Below, piece after piece: positions 38,685 to 48,768 of a DNA stretch of 64,000 bases. How positions within the stretch are numbered: the stretch's first letter is position 1; each line of letters opens with the position of its first letter. The position numbers and the translations under genes were made by a program. The stretch is taken from contig NZ_QUET01000006.1 in NCBI RefSeq assembly GCF_003478445.1, positions 1 through 64,000 of the forward strand, read 5' to 3'. The notes beneath the pieces are model-generated. The model was not told the DNA's origin, ran no database searches, and saw nothing but the letters and a program-made list of their open reading frames with translations. This stretch comes from Roseburia sp. AM59-24XD. GTDB taxonomy: Bacteria; Bacillota; Clostridia; Lachnospirales; Lachnospiraceae.

Positions 38685-39429
38685 TTAGTCGTGGCGCTCA
38701 TCGGTGTGGTCATAGCACTCACAGAATCTGGCTGCGAAGGCAGGTGGTTCGTCTGCCACATACAGGTGTGAGGTATCTCCGAAGGCTGTCATACGGAAGG
38801 AGGCAATGCCCCGGGCGGCGTTCTTCGGTGTAGAGTGTTGTAACGGAGGTTGGTGCTGCACAGAGCCCATGCCACAGCACCATCGGTGAGATACCAAGAA
38901 GATGACTTAGAAGCACGCATTCCAGTCCGAAGTGACAGAACAGGACAATGGTGTCATCATTGGCATTCTCCGCACGATAGATCTGTCCCTCGCGGCGATA
39001 GCCATGACGCTCAAGCAGCTTGTCAAATTCTCCGATGACCCAGTCATACTCCGCCCTGATATCACCATGTTCCGTTGTCCCTTCTTTCAGAAGTGTATGG
39101 TCACTCCATGCATCCTTATCATAAAAGGAAGAAACCTTCGTCCAGTCCTCCGGAAGCCAGTCCCACAATATCGCCCTGTCGCCCACGTCCGGTCGTTTGA
39201 TCCAGGCATCAAATTCCCGCATCCACGTCATCTCTTCCGCTTCCCGTCCCAGCCGTTTCAGCGTGAAAGATGCGGTATCCTTTGCTCTTCCAAGTGGAGA
39301 AACATAAAATTTTGCAATGTCCAGCTTACAAAGGCGGTCTGCTAAAAGCTCTGCCTCCTTCCAGCCCTTTGGGGTCAGCGAATCAATGCTGTAATCCGGA
39401 TCTCCATGTCGTACGATCATCAGTCTCAT
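38685..39429 (-). CDS. Histidine phosphatase family protein, C-terminus frameshifted
   Basis: Phosphoglycerate-mutase-like fold: catalytic RHG in MIVRHGDPDYSID, second Arg in VSPLGRAKDTA, and the second His in VLFCHFGLECVLLSHLLG. As read it stops at 38719 with an odd Arg/Cys-rich tail. Removing one G from the GGGG run at about 38819-38822 restores GIASFRMTAFGDTSHLYVAD and an end at 38685 (247 aa). The substrate is unknown; small-molecule phosphatase is typical. Confidence 0.85.
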
Positions 39430-39569
39430 ATTATATCAGTCACCTTTCCTATTTTATTAATGCAAAGCATGCCTGCCAATTTCTACTTCCAATGCTTCTT
39501 ATATGTGAGGGATCTGACACGCCTTGCGCGTTGCCGTACCATTATCGAAAATTTTCTATATACCAGAAA

Positions 39570-39602
39570 TGGGATCTGTACCATTTTCAGTACAGACCCC
39601 AT
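39570..39602. terminator. Inverted repeat downstream of the tkt operon
   Basis: TGGGATCTGTAC / GTACAGACCCCA stem about 65 bp after the transketolase subunit stop. The T-run is weak, so the terminator role is probable, not certain. Confidence 0.55.
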
Positions 39603-39668
39603 AAAATAACATATCATTTCTAAGCAGCTTTTGCTTTCTGCCGCCAGTCAAAGACGTCGAAACAGACC

Positions 39669-40613
39669 TTACTCCGCTACAAATGCCTTTACCTTTGCGT
39701 AAATGCTGTCTGCATCAAGACCATACTTCTTGATCAGTTCAAGAGCAGGACCGGACTCACCGAATGTGTCGTTCACACCGATCTTCATTACCTTTGTCGG
39801 TGCCTTTGCAGACAGGCAGTCACATACTGCACTGCCAAGACCACCGATCACGGAATGTTCCTCAACGGTAACAACCTTACCGGTTTCTTGGGCTGCTGCC
39901 ACAACCAGATCCTCATCCAGAGGCTTGATCGTATGAATGTTGATCACCTTTGCGGAGATGCCGTCTGCTGCAAGCTTCTCTGCAGCCTCAAGGCTCTCTC
40001 CAACCTCAAGTCCGGTAGCGATGATCGTCACATCGGTACCCTCGCGGAGTACAACACCCTTACCAATCTCAAACTTGTAATCCGGTCTGTCATTGATCAC
40101 CGGCACTGCCAGACGACCAAAACGGATATATACAGGACCTTCATGATCCAGCGCCGCCTTTACAGCAGCCTTAGCTTCTACATCATCCGAAGGATTCATA
40201 ACGATCATCCCCGGAATCGTGCGCATCAGCGCAAGATCCTCACAGCACTGATGGGTTGCTCCATCCTCGCCGACAGAGATACCTGCATGAGTTGCTCCAA
40301 TTTTTACGTTGAGATGTGGATATGCGATAGAATTACGAACCTGCTCAAAAGCACGTCCTGCTGCAAACATTGCAAAGGAACTTACAAACGGGATCTTTCC
40401 TGTCGTAGCAAGTCCTGCTGCAATACCCATCATATCACATTCTGCAATACCACAATCTATATGTCTGTCCGGATATGCTTTCTTAAAGATTGCAGTCTTG
40501 GTCGCTGCTGCCAGATCGGCATCCAGTACGACAAGATTTGGATACTCCTCTGCATATTCCTTCAACGCATTTCCGTAGCTTTCTCTTGTTGCTATTTTCT
40601 TTACGTCAGCCAT
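39669..40613 (-). CDS. tkt: Transketolase, C-terminal subunit
   Basis: 314 aa: pyrimidine-binding (PYR) and C-terminal domains. TRESYGNALKEYAEEYPNLV, VLDADLAAATKT, GIAECDMMGIAAGLATTGKI, the Glu for the TPP aminopyrimidine (ECDM), and GGLGSAVCDCL. It pairs with the N-terminal subunit 12 bp upstream to form one transketolase, splitting the usual single chain as in many Clostridia and archaea. Start at 40613 behind AGGAGG; ATG 40619 is too close. Confidence 0.95.
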   Translation of the reverse strand: MADVKKIATRESYGNALKEYAEEYPNLVVLDADLAAATKTAIFKKAYPDRHIDCGIAECDMMGIAAGLATTGKIPFVSSFAMFAAGRAFEQVRNSIAYPHLNVKIGATHAGISVGEDGATHQCCEDLALMRTIPGMIVMNPSDDVEAKAAVKAALDHEGPVYIRFGRLAVPVINDRPDYKFEIGKGVVLREGTDVTIIATGLEVGESLEAAEKLAADGISAKVINIHTIKPLDEDLVVAAAQETGKVVTVEEHSVIGGLGSAVCDCLSAKAPTKVMKIGVNDTFGESGPALELIKKYGLDADSIYAKVKAFVAE

Positions 40614-40625
40614 GTTCATCCTCCT

Positions 40626-41456
40626 TTACTTTAAGCTCTCACCGATTTTGTCCAGATCAGCCATTGCCTGTGCATACTGCTCATCATTCGGAGCAGAGCC
40701 ATGCCATCCTGCCTGATTCTCCATGAAGCTTACGCCCTTGCCCTTGATACTCTTTGCAATAATTGCGGTTGGCATTCCCTTGGTAGATTTCGCCTTCCGG
40801 AATGCATCTGCAATCTGATCAAAGTCATGGGCATCAATCTCGATCACATTAAAATTAAATGCCTTGAACTTGTCTGCGATCGGATATGGTGAACATACAT
40901 CTGCAATATCTCCATCAATCTGAAGTCCGTTGTTATCAACGATCACAACGAGATTATCTAACTTACGGGCACCTGCAAACATTGCAGCTTCCCAGACCTG
41001 TCCCTCCTGGATCTCGCCGTCACCAAGAAGTGCATATGTTCGGTAATCTTTGCTGTCCAATTTTGCGGACAGTGCCATACCAACTGCTGCAGAGATTCCC
41101 TGTCCCAGAGAACCGCTTGACATATCAACACCCGGGATATGCTTCATATCCGGATGACCCTGCAGATAAGATCCCACATGACGAAGTGTCTTCAGATCCT
41201 CCTTCGGGAAATAGCCTTTCTCTGCCAGTGTTGCATAAAGTGCCGGTGCGATGTGTCCCTTGGAAAGAACAAAACGATCACGGTCTGCTTTCTTCGGATC
41301 CTTTGGATCTACATTCATCTCTTCAAAATAAAGATATGTTAAAATGTCTGCTGCGGAAAGAGATCCACCCGGATGACCGGACTTTGCACTGTGCACTGCT
41401 GTCACAATGCCTTTACGAATCTCATTTGCAGTTTTCTTTAATGCTAATGTATCCAT
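40626..41456 (-). CDS. tkt: Transketolase, N-terminal (TPP-binding) subunit
   Basis: 276 aa. HSAKSGHPGGSLSAADILTY, VLSKGHIAPALYATLAEKGY, the thiamin diphosphate motif GDGEIQEGQVWEAAMFAGARK..NNGLQIDG. Transfers two-carbon units in the non-oxidative pentose phosphate pathway. Between transaldolase and the C-terminal subunit in the operon tal-tktN-tktC. Start at 41456 behind GAAAGGA. Confidence 0.95.
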   Translation of the reverse strand: MDTLALKKTANEIRKGIVTAVHSAKSGHPGGSLSAADILTYLYFEEMNVDPKDPKKADRDRFVLSKGHIAPALYATLAEKGYFPKEDLKTLRHVGSYLQGHPDMKHIPGVDMSSGSLGQGISAAVGMALSAKLDSKDYRTYALLGDGEIQEGQVWEAAMFAGARKLDNLVVIVDNNGLQIDGDIADVCSPYPIADKFKAFNFNVIEIDAHDFDQIADAFRKAKSTKGMPTAIIAKSIKGKGVSFMENQAGWHGSAPNDEQYAQAMADLDKIGESLK

Positions 41457-41516
41457 TTTCATTTCCTTTCTGTCTTTGATCTTATGATGACAGCTTTTCA
41501 AAGCTGCCGGTTCTTA

Positions 41517-42170
41517 TTACTCACCAAATACGGCAAGATACTCCTTCTGGAACTTCTCAATACCCTGATCGGTCAGCGGATGCTTTGTCATCTGCTCGAT
41601 TACAGAATATGGTACTGTTGCAATATCAGCTCCTGCCAGAGCGCAGTCTGTTACATGGATCGGATTACGGATGCTTGCCGCAATGATCTCTGTATCAATA
41701 CCGTAGTTGTCAAAGATAGCGGTGATCGTCTCGATCAGATCAATACCCGGCTGTGAAATATCATCCAGACGTCCAAGGAATGGTGATACATATGCTGCAC
41801 CTGCTCTTGCTGCCAGAAGTGCTGATTTGCAGAAAAGATCAGTGTTACATTTACCTTAACGCCCTCAGAAGCAAGTACCTTTGTTGCCTTGAGTCCCTCT
41901 ACTGTCATAGGGATCTTTACAACCTGTTGGATGAAGCTTTGCAATTTCACGTCCCTCTGCGATCATGCCCTCTGCGTCTACAGTTGTTGCCTTAACTTCT
42001 CCACTGATAGGACCATCAACGATAGAAGCGATCTCCTTTAAGATCTCCTCCTGACTCTTGCCACCCTCCTTGGCAATCAGAGAAGGGTTTGTGGTTACAC
42101 CACAGATCACACCCATATCGTTTGCCTTTTTGATGTCCTCAATCTTCGCTGTGTCAACAAAAAATTTCAT
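41517..42170 (-). pseudogene. tal: Transaldolase (small, FSA/TalB type), broken by two frameshifts
   Basis: Short transaldolase of about 217 aa. [33 protein letters not shown], the catalytic Lys in [40 protein letters not shown], and the last part ending EYLAVFGE. The frame is interrupted at about 41921-41930 (exact change not resolved) and at about 41822, where AATCAGGCACTT is read as AATCAGCACTT (one G missing). With both repaired the chain is continuous to the stop at 41517. First gene of the tal-tkt operon with a good promoter. Confidence 0.9.
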
Positions 42171-42235
42171 TATAACTTTCCTCCTATACATTATTCATTA
42201 GACAGTTGCCTGATTACATACAAACTACTGTTTTT

Positions 42236-42264
42236 AGTATACCTCTTTTCCGGGACAGGGTCAA
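42236..42264 (-). promoter_or_regulatory. Promoter of the tal-tkt operon
   Basis: TTGACC (42264-42259), 17-bp spacer, TATACT (42241-42236), about 65 bp ahead of the transaldolase start. Confidence 0.82.
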
Positions 42265-42293
42265 TAAAAATAGCGTGTCGAAACGTTAAAACA

Positions 42294-44063
42294 TCAGTAA
42301 AACCAAACGCCCTTCCAGTCGTTTTTATATACCCTGTGCAGGCTGCCCTTCACACGGAAGGAACGAATCTTTCTTCCGCTTCCGTCAACCTCCTCAAACA
42401 AATGATCTGCCGACCTGCAGTAAAGAAAACTATCATCATATACAGTTACATTTCCACCGCTTTTGTTCCAGTCCAGTCTGTTCTTATCCACCAGTGCATA
42501 AGTTCCTGCCGTCTCGTCCACAAGATACCGGTAATAGTAGGAATTCTTCCTGCCGGATGAACCCCTGCCGGAATTGTTATTCAGCATACTGACATAATAC
42601 TGTCCATCGGCAAGTCCGGAATTTTCCCCGGTCACAAGCGCATTCTGACCATACTGGGAGGCAAAAAGCTCCGGTGTCGTATTGCCTGTGTCGAGAATGG
42701 AATTCACTAACGGTGATGCCTGTGTCGGCTCGGCCTGTCCCTCGGCAAGACCTTTGGTCAATATCTTTTTGCGAAGCTTTTTGTCTGCTTTGTTCTTTCC
42801 GGAAATATTCCATAGCTTCCGATCCGTGATCATATAATCGAGCTTCGGCATCAGACTGTTGACATTGCTGACCTTCATGATCGTTGAATATTTGGAGGAG
42901 CCAAGCAGAAGCTGATTCGTTCCGGTCACCCGGATTGAATTGACCTGCATATGGTTCTTCCCTTTTAAGGTCTTCTTATGATCGGCACGCTTTACAAGCT
43001 TCACAAGTGCCGGTATATCTGACAGATTCAGGGCATCCGTAACCTTCCCGGAATTAACCTCCACTCTTGTAACGTTTCCGAGGGATGCCGACTGCTGTAC
43101 CGGTCTTGCCAGCACATAGACCGCCCCCGCTCCATCATAAGCAAATTCACCGTAGATCTGATGCATCGGAAGCTTTAAGCACTTCTCCACCTGCCCCAGT
43201 GCATTGACCCGGACAAGCGTATTATTATCCACGGCATAAACGAGCGTATCATAAATTTCTTCGATATTATAACCGGCTGCTTTCGTCGGAAATTCCGCAC
43301 GCAGCACGCCACTGTTATCATAAAATAAAACGGCATTTTGCTGTCCGGAGGAAGCTTTGCGGAATACCGTATAAAGACCGTTTTGCTGCTTTCCTTTGCT
43401 ACTCCCCTTCTCGGATGAAAGGATTGTCTGCGCACCACTCCGGCTTTTCGGCATGTCCACTTTATAGTACAGTGTGTTGGCAAGCTCGTCCTTTTTATTG
43501 TACAGCTTAACAATCAGATAATTGGTTCTGCCCGGCACCAGACCGATGATCTGATACTCATGCTCCTTTGAAACATTGCCGGAAGCGCCGTTGTCGAGTG
43601 TTCTCGTAAAATCCGGTATCTTGTCGTCATCCACCGAGATCGTATAACGGCAGTAGAAATTCCCTTTGCTTTTAAAGTACATATACAAAGAATCCGGATT
43701 GGTTCCATATGGATTGTATGCCCAGAGAACGTCCTTCTCCGAATAATCCCGCTTCTTCTTCAGTTCGGTCAGCATCTTTTCTGCCGATGCCGACCGGCTT
43801 TCATTATAAACCTCATCCAGACTGGCATAATCTCTGGTGACAACATTCTTGTCAGAGCCCGATAAATAGAGCGTCTGCATATCCAGCTTGTCAATATCCT
43901 CCAACGCCTTATCCTTCGTGTTCGTATCCATCTCTTCCTGCAAAAGCGCTGCCTTTTTCTTCTCGATGCGCTGTGACACCGCATTCATTTTCCAAAGAAA
44001 GGCTCCCATCCCCGCGATCATCACCAGACTGGTGATCAATATAGTTATCAGCTTCTTCTTCAT
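42294..44063 (-). CDS. Arylsulfotransferase (ASST)-like exported beta-propeller protein
   Basis: 589 aa. N-terminal signal anchor (KLITILITSLVMIAGMGAF), an Ig-like region with AYNPYGTNPDSLYMYF and HEYQIIGLVPGRTNYL typical of the ASST N-domain, then a six-bladed-type propeller (VYAVDNNTLVRVNALGQVEK; MQVNSIRVTGTNQLLLGSSK). In active ASST enzymes the last motif has H-x-N; here the position aligns with Gln (QVN), so sulfuryl transfer may be lost. The alignment is by eye. Start 44063 behind AAGGGAATG; the thioesterase gene upstream ends within 5 bp. Confidence 0.5.
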   Translation of the reverse strand: MKKKLITILITSLVMIAGMGAFLWKMNAVSQRIEKKKAALLQEEMDTNTKDKALEDIDKLDMQTLYLSGSDKNVVTRDYASLDEVYNESRSASAEKMLTELKKKRDYSEKDVLWAYNPYGTNPDSLYMYFKSKGNFYCRYTISVDDDKIPDFTRTLDNGASGNVSKEHEYQIIGLVPGRTNYLIVKLYNKKDELANTLYYKVDMPKSRSGAQTILSSEKGSSKGKQQNGLYTVFRKASSGQQNAVLFYDNSGVLRAEFPTKAAGYNIEEIYDTLVYAVDNNTLVRVNALGQVEKCLKLPMHQIYGEFAYDGAGAVYVLARPVQQSASLGNVTRVEVNSGKVTDALNLSDIPALVKLVKRADHKKTLKGKNHMQVNSIRVTGTNQLLLGSSKYSTIMKVSNVNSLMPKLDYMITDRKLWNISGKNKADKKLRKKILTKGLAEGQAEPTQASPLVNSILDTGNTTPELFASQYGQNALVTGENSGLADGQYYVSMLNNNSGRGSSGRKNSYYYRYLVDETAGTYALVDKNRLDWNKSGGNVTVYDDSFLYCRSADHLFEEVDGSGRKIRSFRVKGSLHRVYKNDWKGVWFY

Positions 44064-44067
44064 GAAT

Positions 44068-44508
44068 TCACATTCCCTTTCTTCCTTCTCCGCCATCCTC
44101 GTGAAGTGCCTGTATCATGATCTCATACAGCTTCGGATAGCTCTTGCGGATAAGCACCGGACGCATATCCTTATCCAGGAAGCAATGTCCACTGCTGCCT
44201 GTGCTTCGCAGCTTTCCGGTTGCTTCATCGCACACCTCATAGGCAAATTCCATCTTGATTCCATCGAACTTCGATATGCGCACAGATATGCTGATCGTAT
44301 CCCCAAAGCGGACCGGATCCTTATACCTGCAGTCCACAAAGGTGACCGGAATGATCACTCCAAGCTCCTCCAGTCCGCTGTATGAAAGTCCTATCTCGTC
44401 CATCCAGTGCAGACGTGCCTCCTCGAAATAACGAATGTAATTAGAATGGTGTACGATCCCCATCTGATCGGTCTCATAATAATTGACCGAACGGCTGTAT
44501 TTTATCAT
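44068..44508 (-). CDS. Acyl-CoA thioesterase, 4HBT/YbgC family
   Basis: 146 aa hotdog-fold protein: VNYYETDQMGIVHHSNYIRY contains the catalytic Asp of the YbgC/4HBT group, then FEEARLHWMDEIGLSY, DTISISVRIS. Hydrolyses short acyl-CoA or acyl-ACP thioesters. ATG 44508 behind GGGGGG; a TTG three bases earlier is possible. Likely cotranscribed with the ASST-like gene 5 bp downstream. Confidence 0.9.
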   Translation of the reverse strand: MIKYSRSVNYYETDQMGIVHHSNYIRYFEEARLHWMDEIGLSYSGLEELGVIIPVTFVDCRYKDPVRFGDTISISVRISKFDGIKMEFAYEVCDEATGKLRSTGSSGHCFLDKDMRPVLIRKSYPKLYEIMIQALHEDGGEGRKGM

Positions 44509-44735
44509 CAAATCCCCCCGTTTCCTTTTTTGACAGAATCACGCTTTACAGGTATCATATTGATATTGTGACTCCTACCAGTTATTATAAAGCCTGGCGT
44601 GCCAAAAGTCCATTTTATAACCGGGATATTTTTCCGGATTCTGACACACCTCCTTTTCCGGGGATCACACAACTTTATGAAAACACATCTGTTACAGATT
44701 ATTTATCATAGAAATTATCAGAAAAGAGGACGATT

Positions 44736-46565
44736 ATGAATCTCATCACAACAGAACACCTGACACATTCCTACACGGAACGAAAGCTATTTGACGATGC
44801 TTCCTTTTCCTTAAACGAACAGGAAAAGGTCGGAATTATCGGCATTAACGGCACTGGCAAATCAACCCTTTTAAAGATCCTTGCCGGCAAAGAGGAACCG
44901 GATGAGGGAACCGTTATTATGGGAAGAAATCTGCGAATCGGCTATCTGCCGCAGAATCCTGTTTTCCCGGAAAGCTTCGATGCACTGACCGCAGCGCTTC
45001 CTCTCGCCTCTGACATTTCCGGAGATCCTATGGATTACGAAGCAGATGCAAAATCAATGCTGACAAAGCTTGGCATCACGAAGCTGTCCCAGAATATCAC
45101 AGAGCTTTCCGGTGGACAACGCAAGCGGATCGCCCTTGTACGCACCCTGCTGACACCATCGGATATCCTGATCCTTGACGAGCCGACCAACCACCTTGAC
45201 AGTGCGATGGCGGAATGGCTGGAAAACTTTCTGAAAAACACAAAGAGTGCTCTGATCATGATCACCCATGACCGCTACTTCTTAGACAGCGTCGTCAACC
45301 GTATCGTGGAGATCGACAAGGGCAAGCTGTACAGCTACAGCTGCAATTACCTCGGTTATCTCGAGCGCAAAGCCCAGCGTGAGGAGATTGAAATGGCAAC
45401 CGAGCGCAAGCGTCAGAGTCTTCTGCGCGTGGAGATTGCATGGATGCAGCGCGGTGCCAGAGCACGTTCCACAAAGCAGAAGGCACACATCGCCCGCTAC
45501 GAAGCACTCCGCGACACCAAGGCTCCGGTACGGGACAACTCCGTAGAGATGGCTTCCGTCTCTTCCCGCCTCGGAAAAACGACCGTCGAGCTGGAACATA
45601 TCACAAAATCCTATGGAGATCGTACCTTGATCAATGATTTCTCCTATATTTTCCTCAGAGATGACCGGATCGGAATTATCGGTCCAAACGGCTGCGGCAA
45701 GTCAACATTAATGAAGATCATTGACGGCACCGTCAAGCCGGACACCGGAACCATAACGATCGGTCAGACTGTAAAGATCGGTTATTTTTCACAGGAAAAC
45801 GAGGCTCTGGAGGAAAATATGCGTGTGATCGATTATGTCCGCAGCGGTGCAGAATATATCCGACAGCCGGACGGCTCGCTGATCACCGCATCCGCCATGC
45901 TGGAGCGCTTTCTTTTCCCGGGTGACATGCAGTATGCCCTGATCAAAAAGCTGTCCGGTGGCGAGAAGCGCCGTCTCTATCTGCTCCGCATCCTGATGGA
46001 GGCACCAAATGTCCTTTTCCTCGATGAGCCGACGAACGATCTTGATATCGCTACACTGACGATACTGGAGGATTATCTGGACCATTTCGACGGTATCGTT
46101 GCTGTGGTATCGCATGACCGTTATTTTCTGGACCGTGTTGTCCGCCGGATCTTCTCCTACGAGGAGGACGGGCACCTTGTGCAGTACGAGGGCGGTTATA
46201 CCGATTATCTCCATGCAAAGCAGGCGAAGGAAGCTGCGATCACACCGTCCGGCACAGACAGCACTGTCACAGAGAATGCCTCCAAAACAATCAACCGCAG
46301 CAACTGGAAGGACGGACAGACCCATAAGAAAAAGATGACCTATCAGGAACAGAAGGATTTTGAAACGATCGAGGAGGATATCCAGAAGTTAGAAACCCGC
46401 CTGGAAGAGATCGATGAGGAGATGGGACGCGCCGCCAGTGATTTCGTCCGGCTCGGCAAATTATCCGAAGAAAAAGAGAATCTTTCTCAGGAGCTTGAGC
46501 AGAAAATGGAGCGTTGGATGTATCTTGAGGATCTTGCGCAGGAACTGGGAATAGACAAAAATTAG
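44736..46565 (+). CDS. ABC-F family ATP-binding protein
   Basis: 609 aa with two ABC domains: Walker [10 protein letters not shown] and GPNGCGKST, signatures LSGGQRKR and LSGGEKRR, Walker [10 protein letters not shown] and LDEPTNDLD; the interdomain linker is Arg/Lys-rich ([20 protein letters not shown]). C-terminal about 70 residues form an acidic/basic coiled coil like the Uup C-domain. ABC-F proteins act on the ribosome; some give antibiotic protection. No transmembrane region. The Uup-like end favours housekeeping. Ribosome site AGAGGA. Confidence 0.92.
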   Translation: MNLITTEHLTHSYTERKLFDDASFSLNEQEKVGIIGINGTGKSTLLKILAGKEEPDEGTVIMGRNLRIGYLPQNPVFPESFDALTAALPLASDISGDPMDYEADAKSMLTKLGITKLSQNITELSGGQRKRIALVRTLLTPSDILILDEPTNHLDSAMAEWLENFLKNTKSALIMITHDRYFLDSVVNRIVEIDKGKLYSYSCNYLGYLERKAQREEIEMATERKRQSLLRVEIAWMQRGARARSTKQKAHIARYEALRDTKAPVRDNSVEMASVSSRLGKTTVELEHITKSYGDRTLINDFSYIFLRDDRIGIIGPNGCGKSTLMKIIDGTVKPDTGTITIGQTVKIGYFSQENEALEENMRVIDYVRSGAEYIRQPDGSLITASAMLERFLFPGDMQYALIKKLSGGEKRRLYLLRILMEAPNVLFLDEPTNDLDIATLTILEDYLDHFDGIVAVVSHDRYFLDRVVRRIFSYEEDGHLVQYEGGYTDYLHAKQAKEAAITPSGTDSTVTENASKTINRSNWKDGQTHKKKMTYQEQKDFETIEEDIQKLETRLEEIDEEMGRAASDFVRLGKLSEEKENLSQELEQKMERWMYLEDLAQELGIDKN

Positions 46566-46588
46566 CGGAGTATTTGATGGGTTTTACA

Positions 46589-46617
46589 TTGACAGCGAAC
46601 AACGAATATGATAGATT
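46589..46617 (+). promoter_or_regulatory. Cold-shock gene promoter
   Basis: TTGACA, 17-bp spacer, TAGATT. Leaves a leader of about 60 bases before the csp start. TATGAT further in the spacer is an alternative -10. Confidence 0.65.
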
Positions 46618-46684
46618 AAACATGTTGTTGAATCTGTGCTCACACAGGTTACAAAATTTTTTCATTATTTTAGGAGGCACTACT

Positions 46685-46885
46685 ATGAAGGGTACAGTTA
46701 AATGGTTTAACGCAAAGAAGGGTTTTGGTTTCATCTCTGACGAGACAGGAAAAGATGTATTCGTACATTTCTCAGCACTTCAGATGGACGGCTTCAAGGT
46801 TCTTGATGAGGGCGAAGAGGTTGAGTTCGATGTTGTTAACGGAGAAAAGGGACCACAGGCTGCTAACGTTGTTAAGCTTGGTTAA
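46685..46885 (+). CDS. csp: Cold-shock protein (CspA family)
   Basis: 66 aa single cold-shock domain: [20 protein letters not shown] carries RNP1 (KGFGFI), and VFVHFSAL is RNP2. RNA chaperone. ATG 46685 has TAGGAGG upstream; a longer reading to 46574 lies in the leader and is rejected. Confidence 0.97.
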   Translation: MKGTVKWFNAKKGFGFISDETGKDVFVHFSALQMDGFKVLDEGEEVEFDVVNGEKGPQAANVVKLG

Positions 46886-46989
46886 TTGCAGACAACAGAC
46901 AGACGTTATATTCATGGCATAAACCATTTTAGTTTTTTGATAAAATTTTTTATTGCAAAATTATCTGGACATAAGCTTTGAGGTGTAAC

Positions 46990-47026
46990 AAAAGGCTGAT
47001 GCATCATCTGATGCACCAGCCTTTCT
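46990..47026. terminator. Bidirectional terminator
   Basis: AAAGGCTG..TGCATCA / TGATGCACCAGCCTTT stem with flanking A/T runs between csp and the convergent fucosidase gene. Confidence 0.85.
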
Positions 47027-47042
47027 TTATTATCTGTTTCTG

Positions 47043-48499
47043 TTATTTCAGCTTCATGCGGTATACAACCGGCATATCACTCTTTACAAACGGTGCATGG
47101 ATCGTCATGGTATCCGCATCGCGCTCGTAAGTCACCGGCTCATCATAACCAAGTGCCTTCATCTCAAGAATAATGCCGTGGAAGTCCTTGCTGTCCTCGC
47201 CCATAGACTTAACAACAACATCGGCACCCTCCTGCTTCATCGCAATGATGTAGATGTAATCTGCCTTACAGGTGAAGCGGATATCATCCTTGCCATAAGC
47301 CTGACGACCTTCCTCGGAGAACATACCTTCAACACCCTTGGTGCTGCCCTCTGCCTGGATACGCCATGGGTGTGTATCGTAGATTGCCTCTCCGTTGACG
47401 CTCATCCACTCACCCATCTCCTTTAAGATCTTGATCTCTTCGTCGCAGATAGTTCCATCTGCCTTTGGTCCCACATTCAGAAGCAGGCAGCCGTTCTTGC
47501 TGACGATATCCACGAGATCCTGAATGATCTCCACCGTCGGCTTAAAGCGGTTCTGCTCTGTGTAACACCAGGAATTGTATGCCATAGAGGTATCTGCCTG
47601 CCAGGTAAACGGCTTTGCCTCTGTAAAATGTCCACGCTCCATATCAAGCACACCGGTGCCAAGCATCATTGCATCATGCTTATAAGAAATAGTCACCTGC
47701 TGTCCCCATTCCAGACCACGGTTATAATAATATGCTGCAAACTTCTTAAGATATGGCTTTACGGAATCATGCTGGATCCACCAGTCGAAATATACCATAT
47801 TCGGATGATACTTCTCCACAAGCTCACAGTTTCTTGCCAGCCAGTCCTCCATGAAATCCTGTGGTGGTGCCGGGCTGAACAGATCCTGATTATCCGGTTC
47901 CGGCATAGCAGGGTAATAGAAATCGCCTAACTTCATCGGATCCTTGATATCACTGTCAAACTCCTTACCATGCCCCATAAAAAAGGAATGCTCTACACGG
48001 TGATTTGACTCACAGAAGGTCAGTCCCTCCTTCTCGATGGCTGCCTTCATCTCGCCAAGAACATCACGCTTCATAGCCATCTTCACGCTATTCCACTCGC
48101 TGATCTCACTGTCATACATCTGAAAACCGTCATGATGCTCTGCAACAGGCATGACATATTTGGCTCCCGCTTCCTTGAAAAGCTTCACCCACTCCTCCGG
48201 CTGAAACTTCGGTGCCGTAAACATCGGTATAAAGTCCTTATAACCAAACTTTGTGTGCTCTCCGAGGTATCCCTGTGATGCTGCCACTCCTCCATGCTCT
48301 GGATATACATGTTGCGGGAATACCATTCATTGTTAAATGCCGGCACGCTGAAAAGTCCCCAGTGAATAAATATACCAAACTTTCCATTCTTGAGCCACTT
48401 CGGCGTCTCATAATCAGAGAGGGATACCCAGTCCGGTTTAAACGGACCTTTCTCGATCACCTCATCCACAATGTTTAAATATTTCTGCTGTGGTGTCAT
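47043..48499 (-). pseudogene. Alpha-L-fucosidase (GH29-type), frameshifted
   Basis: 485 aa after correction. N-terminus TPQQKYLNIVDEVIEKGPFK, then GKFGIFIHWGLFSVPAFNNE, the GH29 motif. After the break the other frame has GYKDFIPMFTAPKFQPEEWV, KYVMPVAEHHDGFQMYDS, FDWWI (catalytic-type Asp) and CLLLNVGPKADG. The frame break is at about 48265 and fits one missing base in ACC-TTC-GGA or similar. GH29 removes fucose from glycans; no signal peptide, so cytoplasmic. Preceded by a small winged-helix gene 22 bp upstream, likely coupled. Confidence 0.9.
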
Positions 48500-48520
48500 T
48501 CTTTTTCTCCTTTTCTTTCA

Positions 48521-48747
48521 TTAGCGACTGGCAAGACGATATGTCTTGTCAGACTGAGTATACTGGATATCCAGTCCGAACTCCTTCAGGCATGAATATC
48601 TTCGTAGATACTCTTTCTTTCGCCGGTCAGGTCGTGCTCACCCAGCCAGTCCAGAATCTCCTGCATGGTTACTCCTTTTTCCGAATCTGTCTGCTCCACA
48701 AACAGCTCCATCACATACAGTACTCTAAGTCTTACATTTTTTTCCAT
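48521..48747 (-). pseudogene. Stand-alone winged-helix protein (WYL-regulator N-domain type), frameshifted
   Basis: 75 aa after correction: MEKNVRLRVLYVMELFVEQT, TMQEILDWLGEHDLTGERKS, IYEDIHALKEFGLDIQYTQS, DKTYRLASR. This is the N-terminal wHTH of WYL-domain regulators without the WYL sensor domain. The frame breaks at about 48590 (GCCCTG read as GCCTG); one missing C restores the match and the stop at 48521. Good ribosome site AGGAGGAAGCG. It lies directly ahead of the fucosidase gene and may regulate it; whether a full-length parent exists elsewhere is unknown. Confidence 0.7.
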
Positions 48748-48768
48748 AACGCTTCCTCCTGAATGTAT

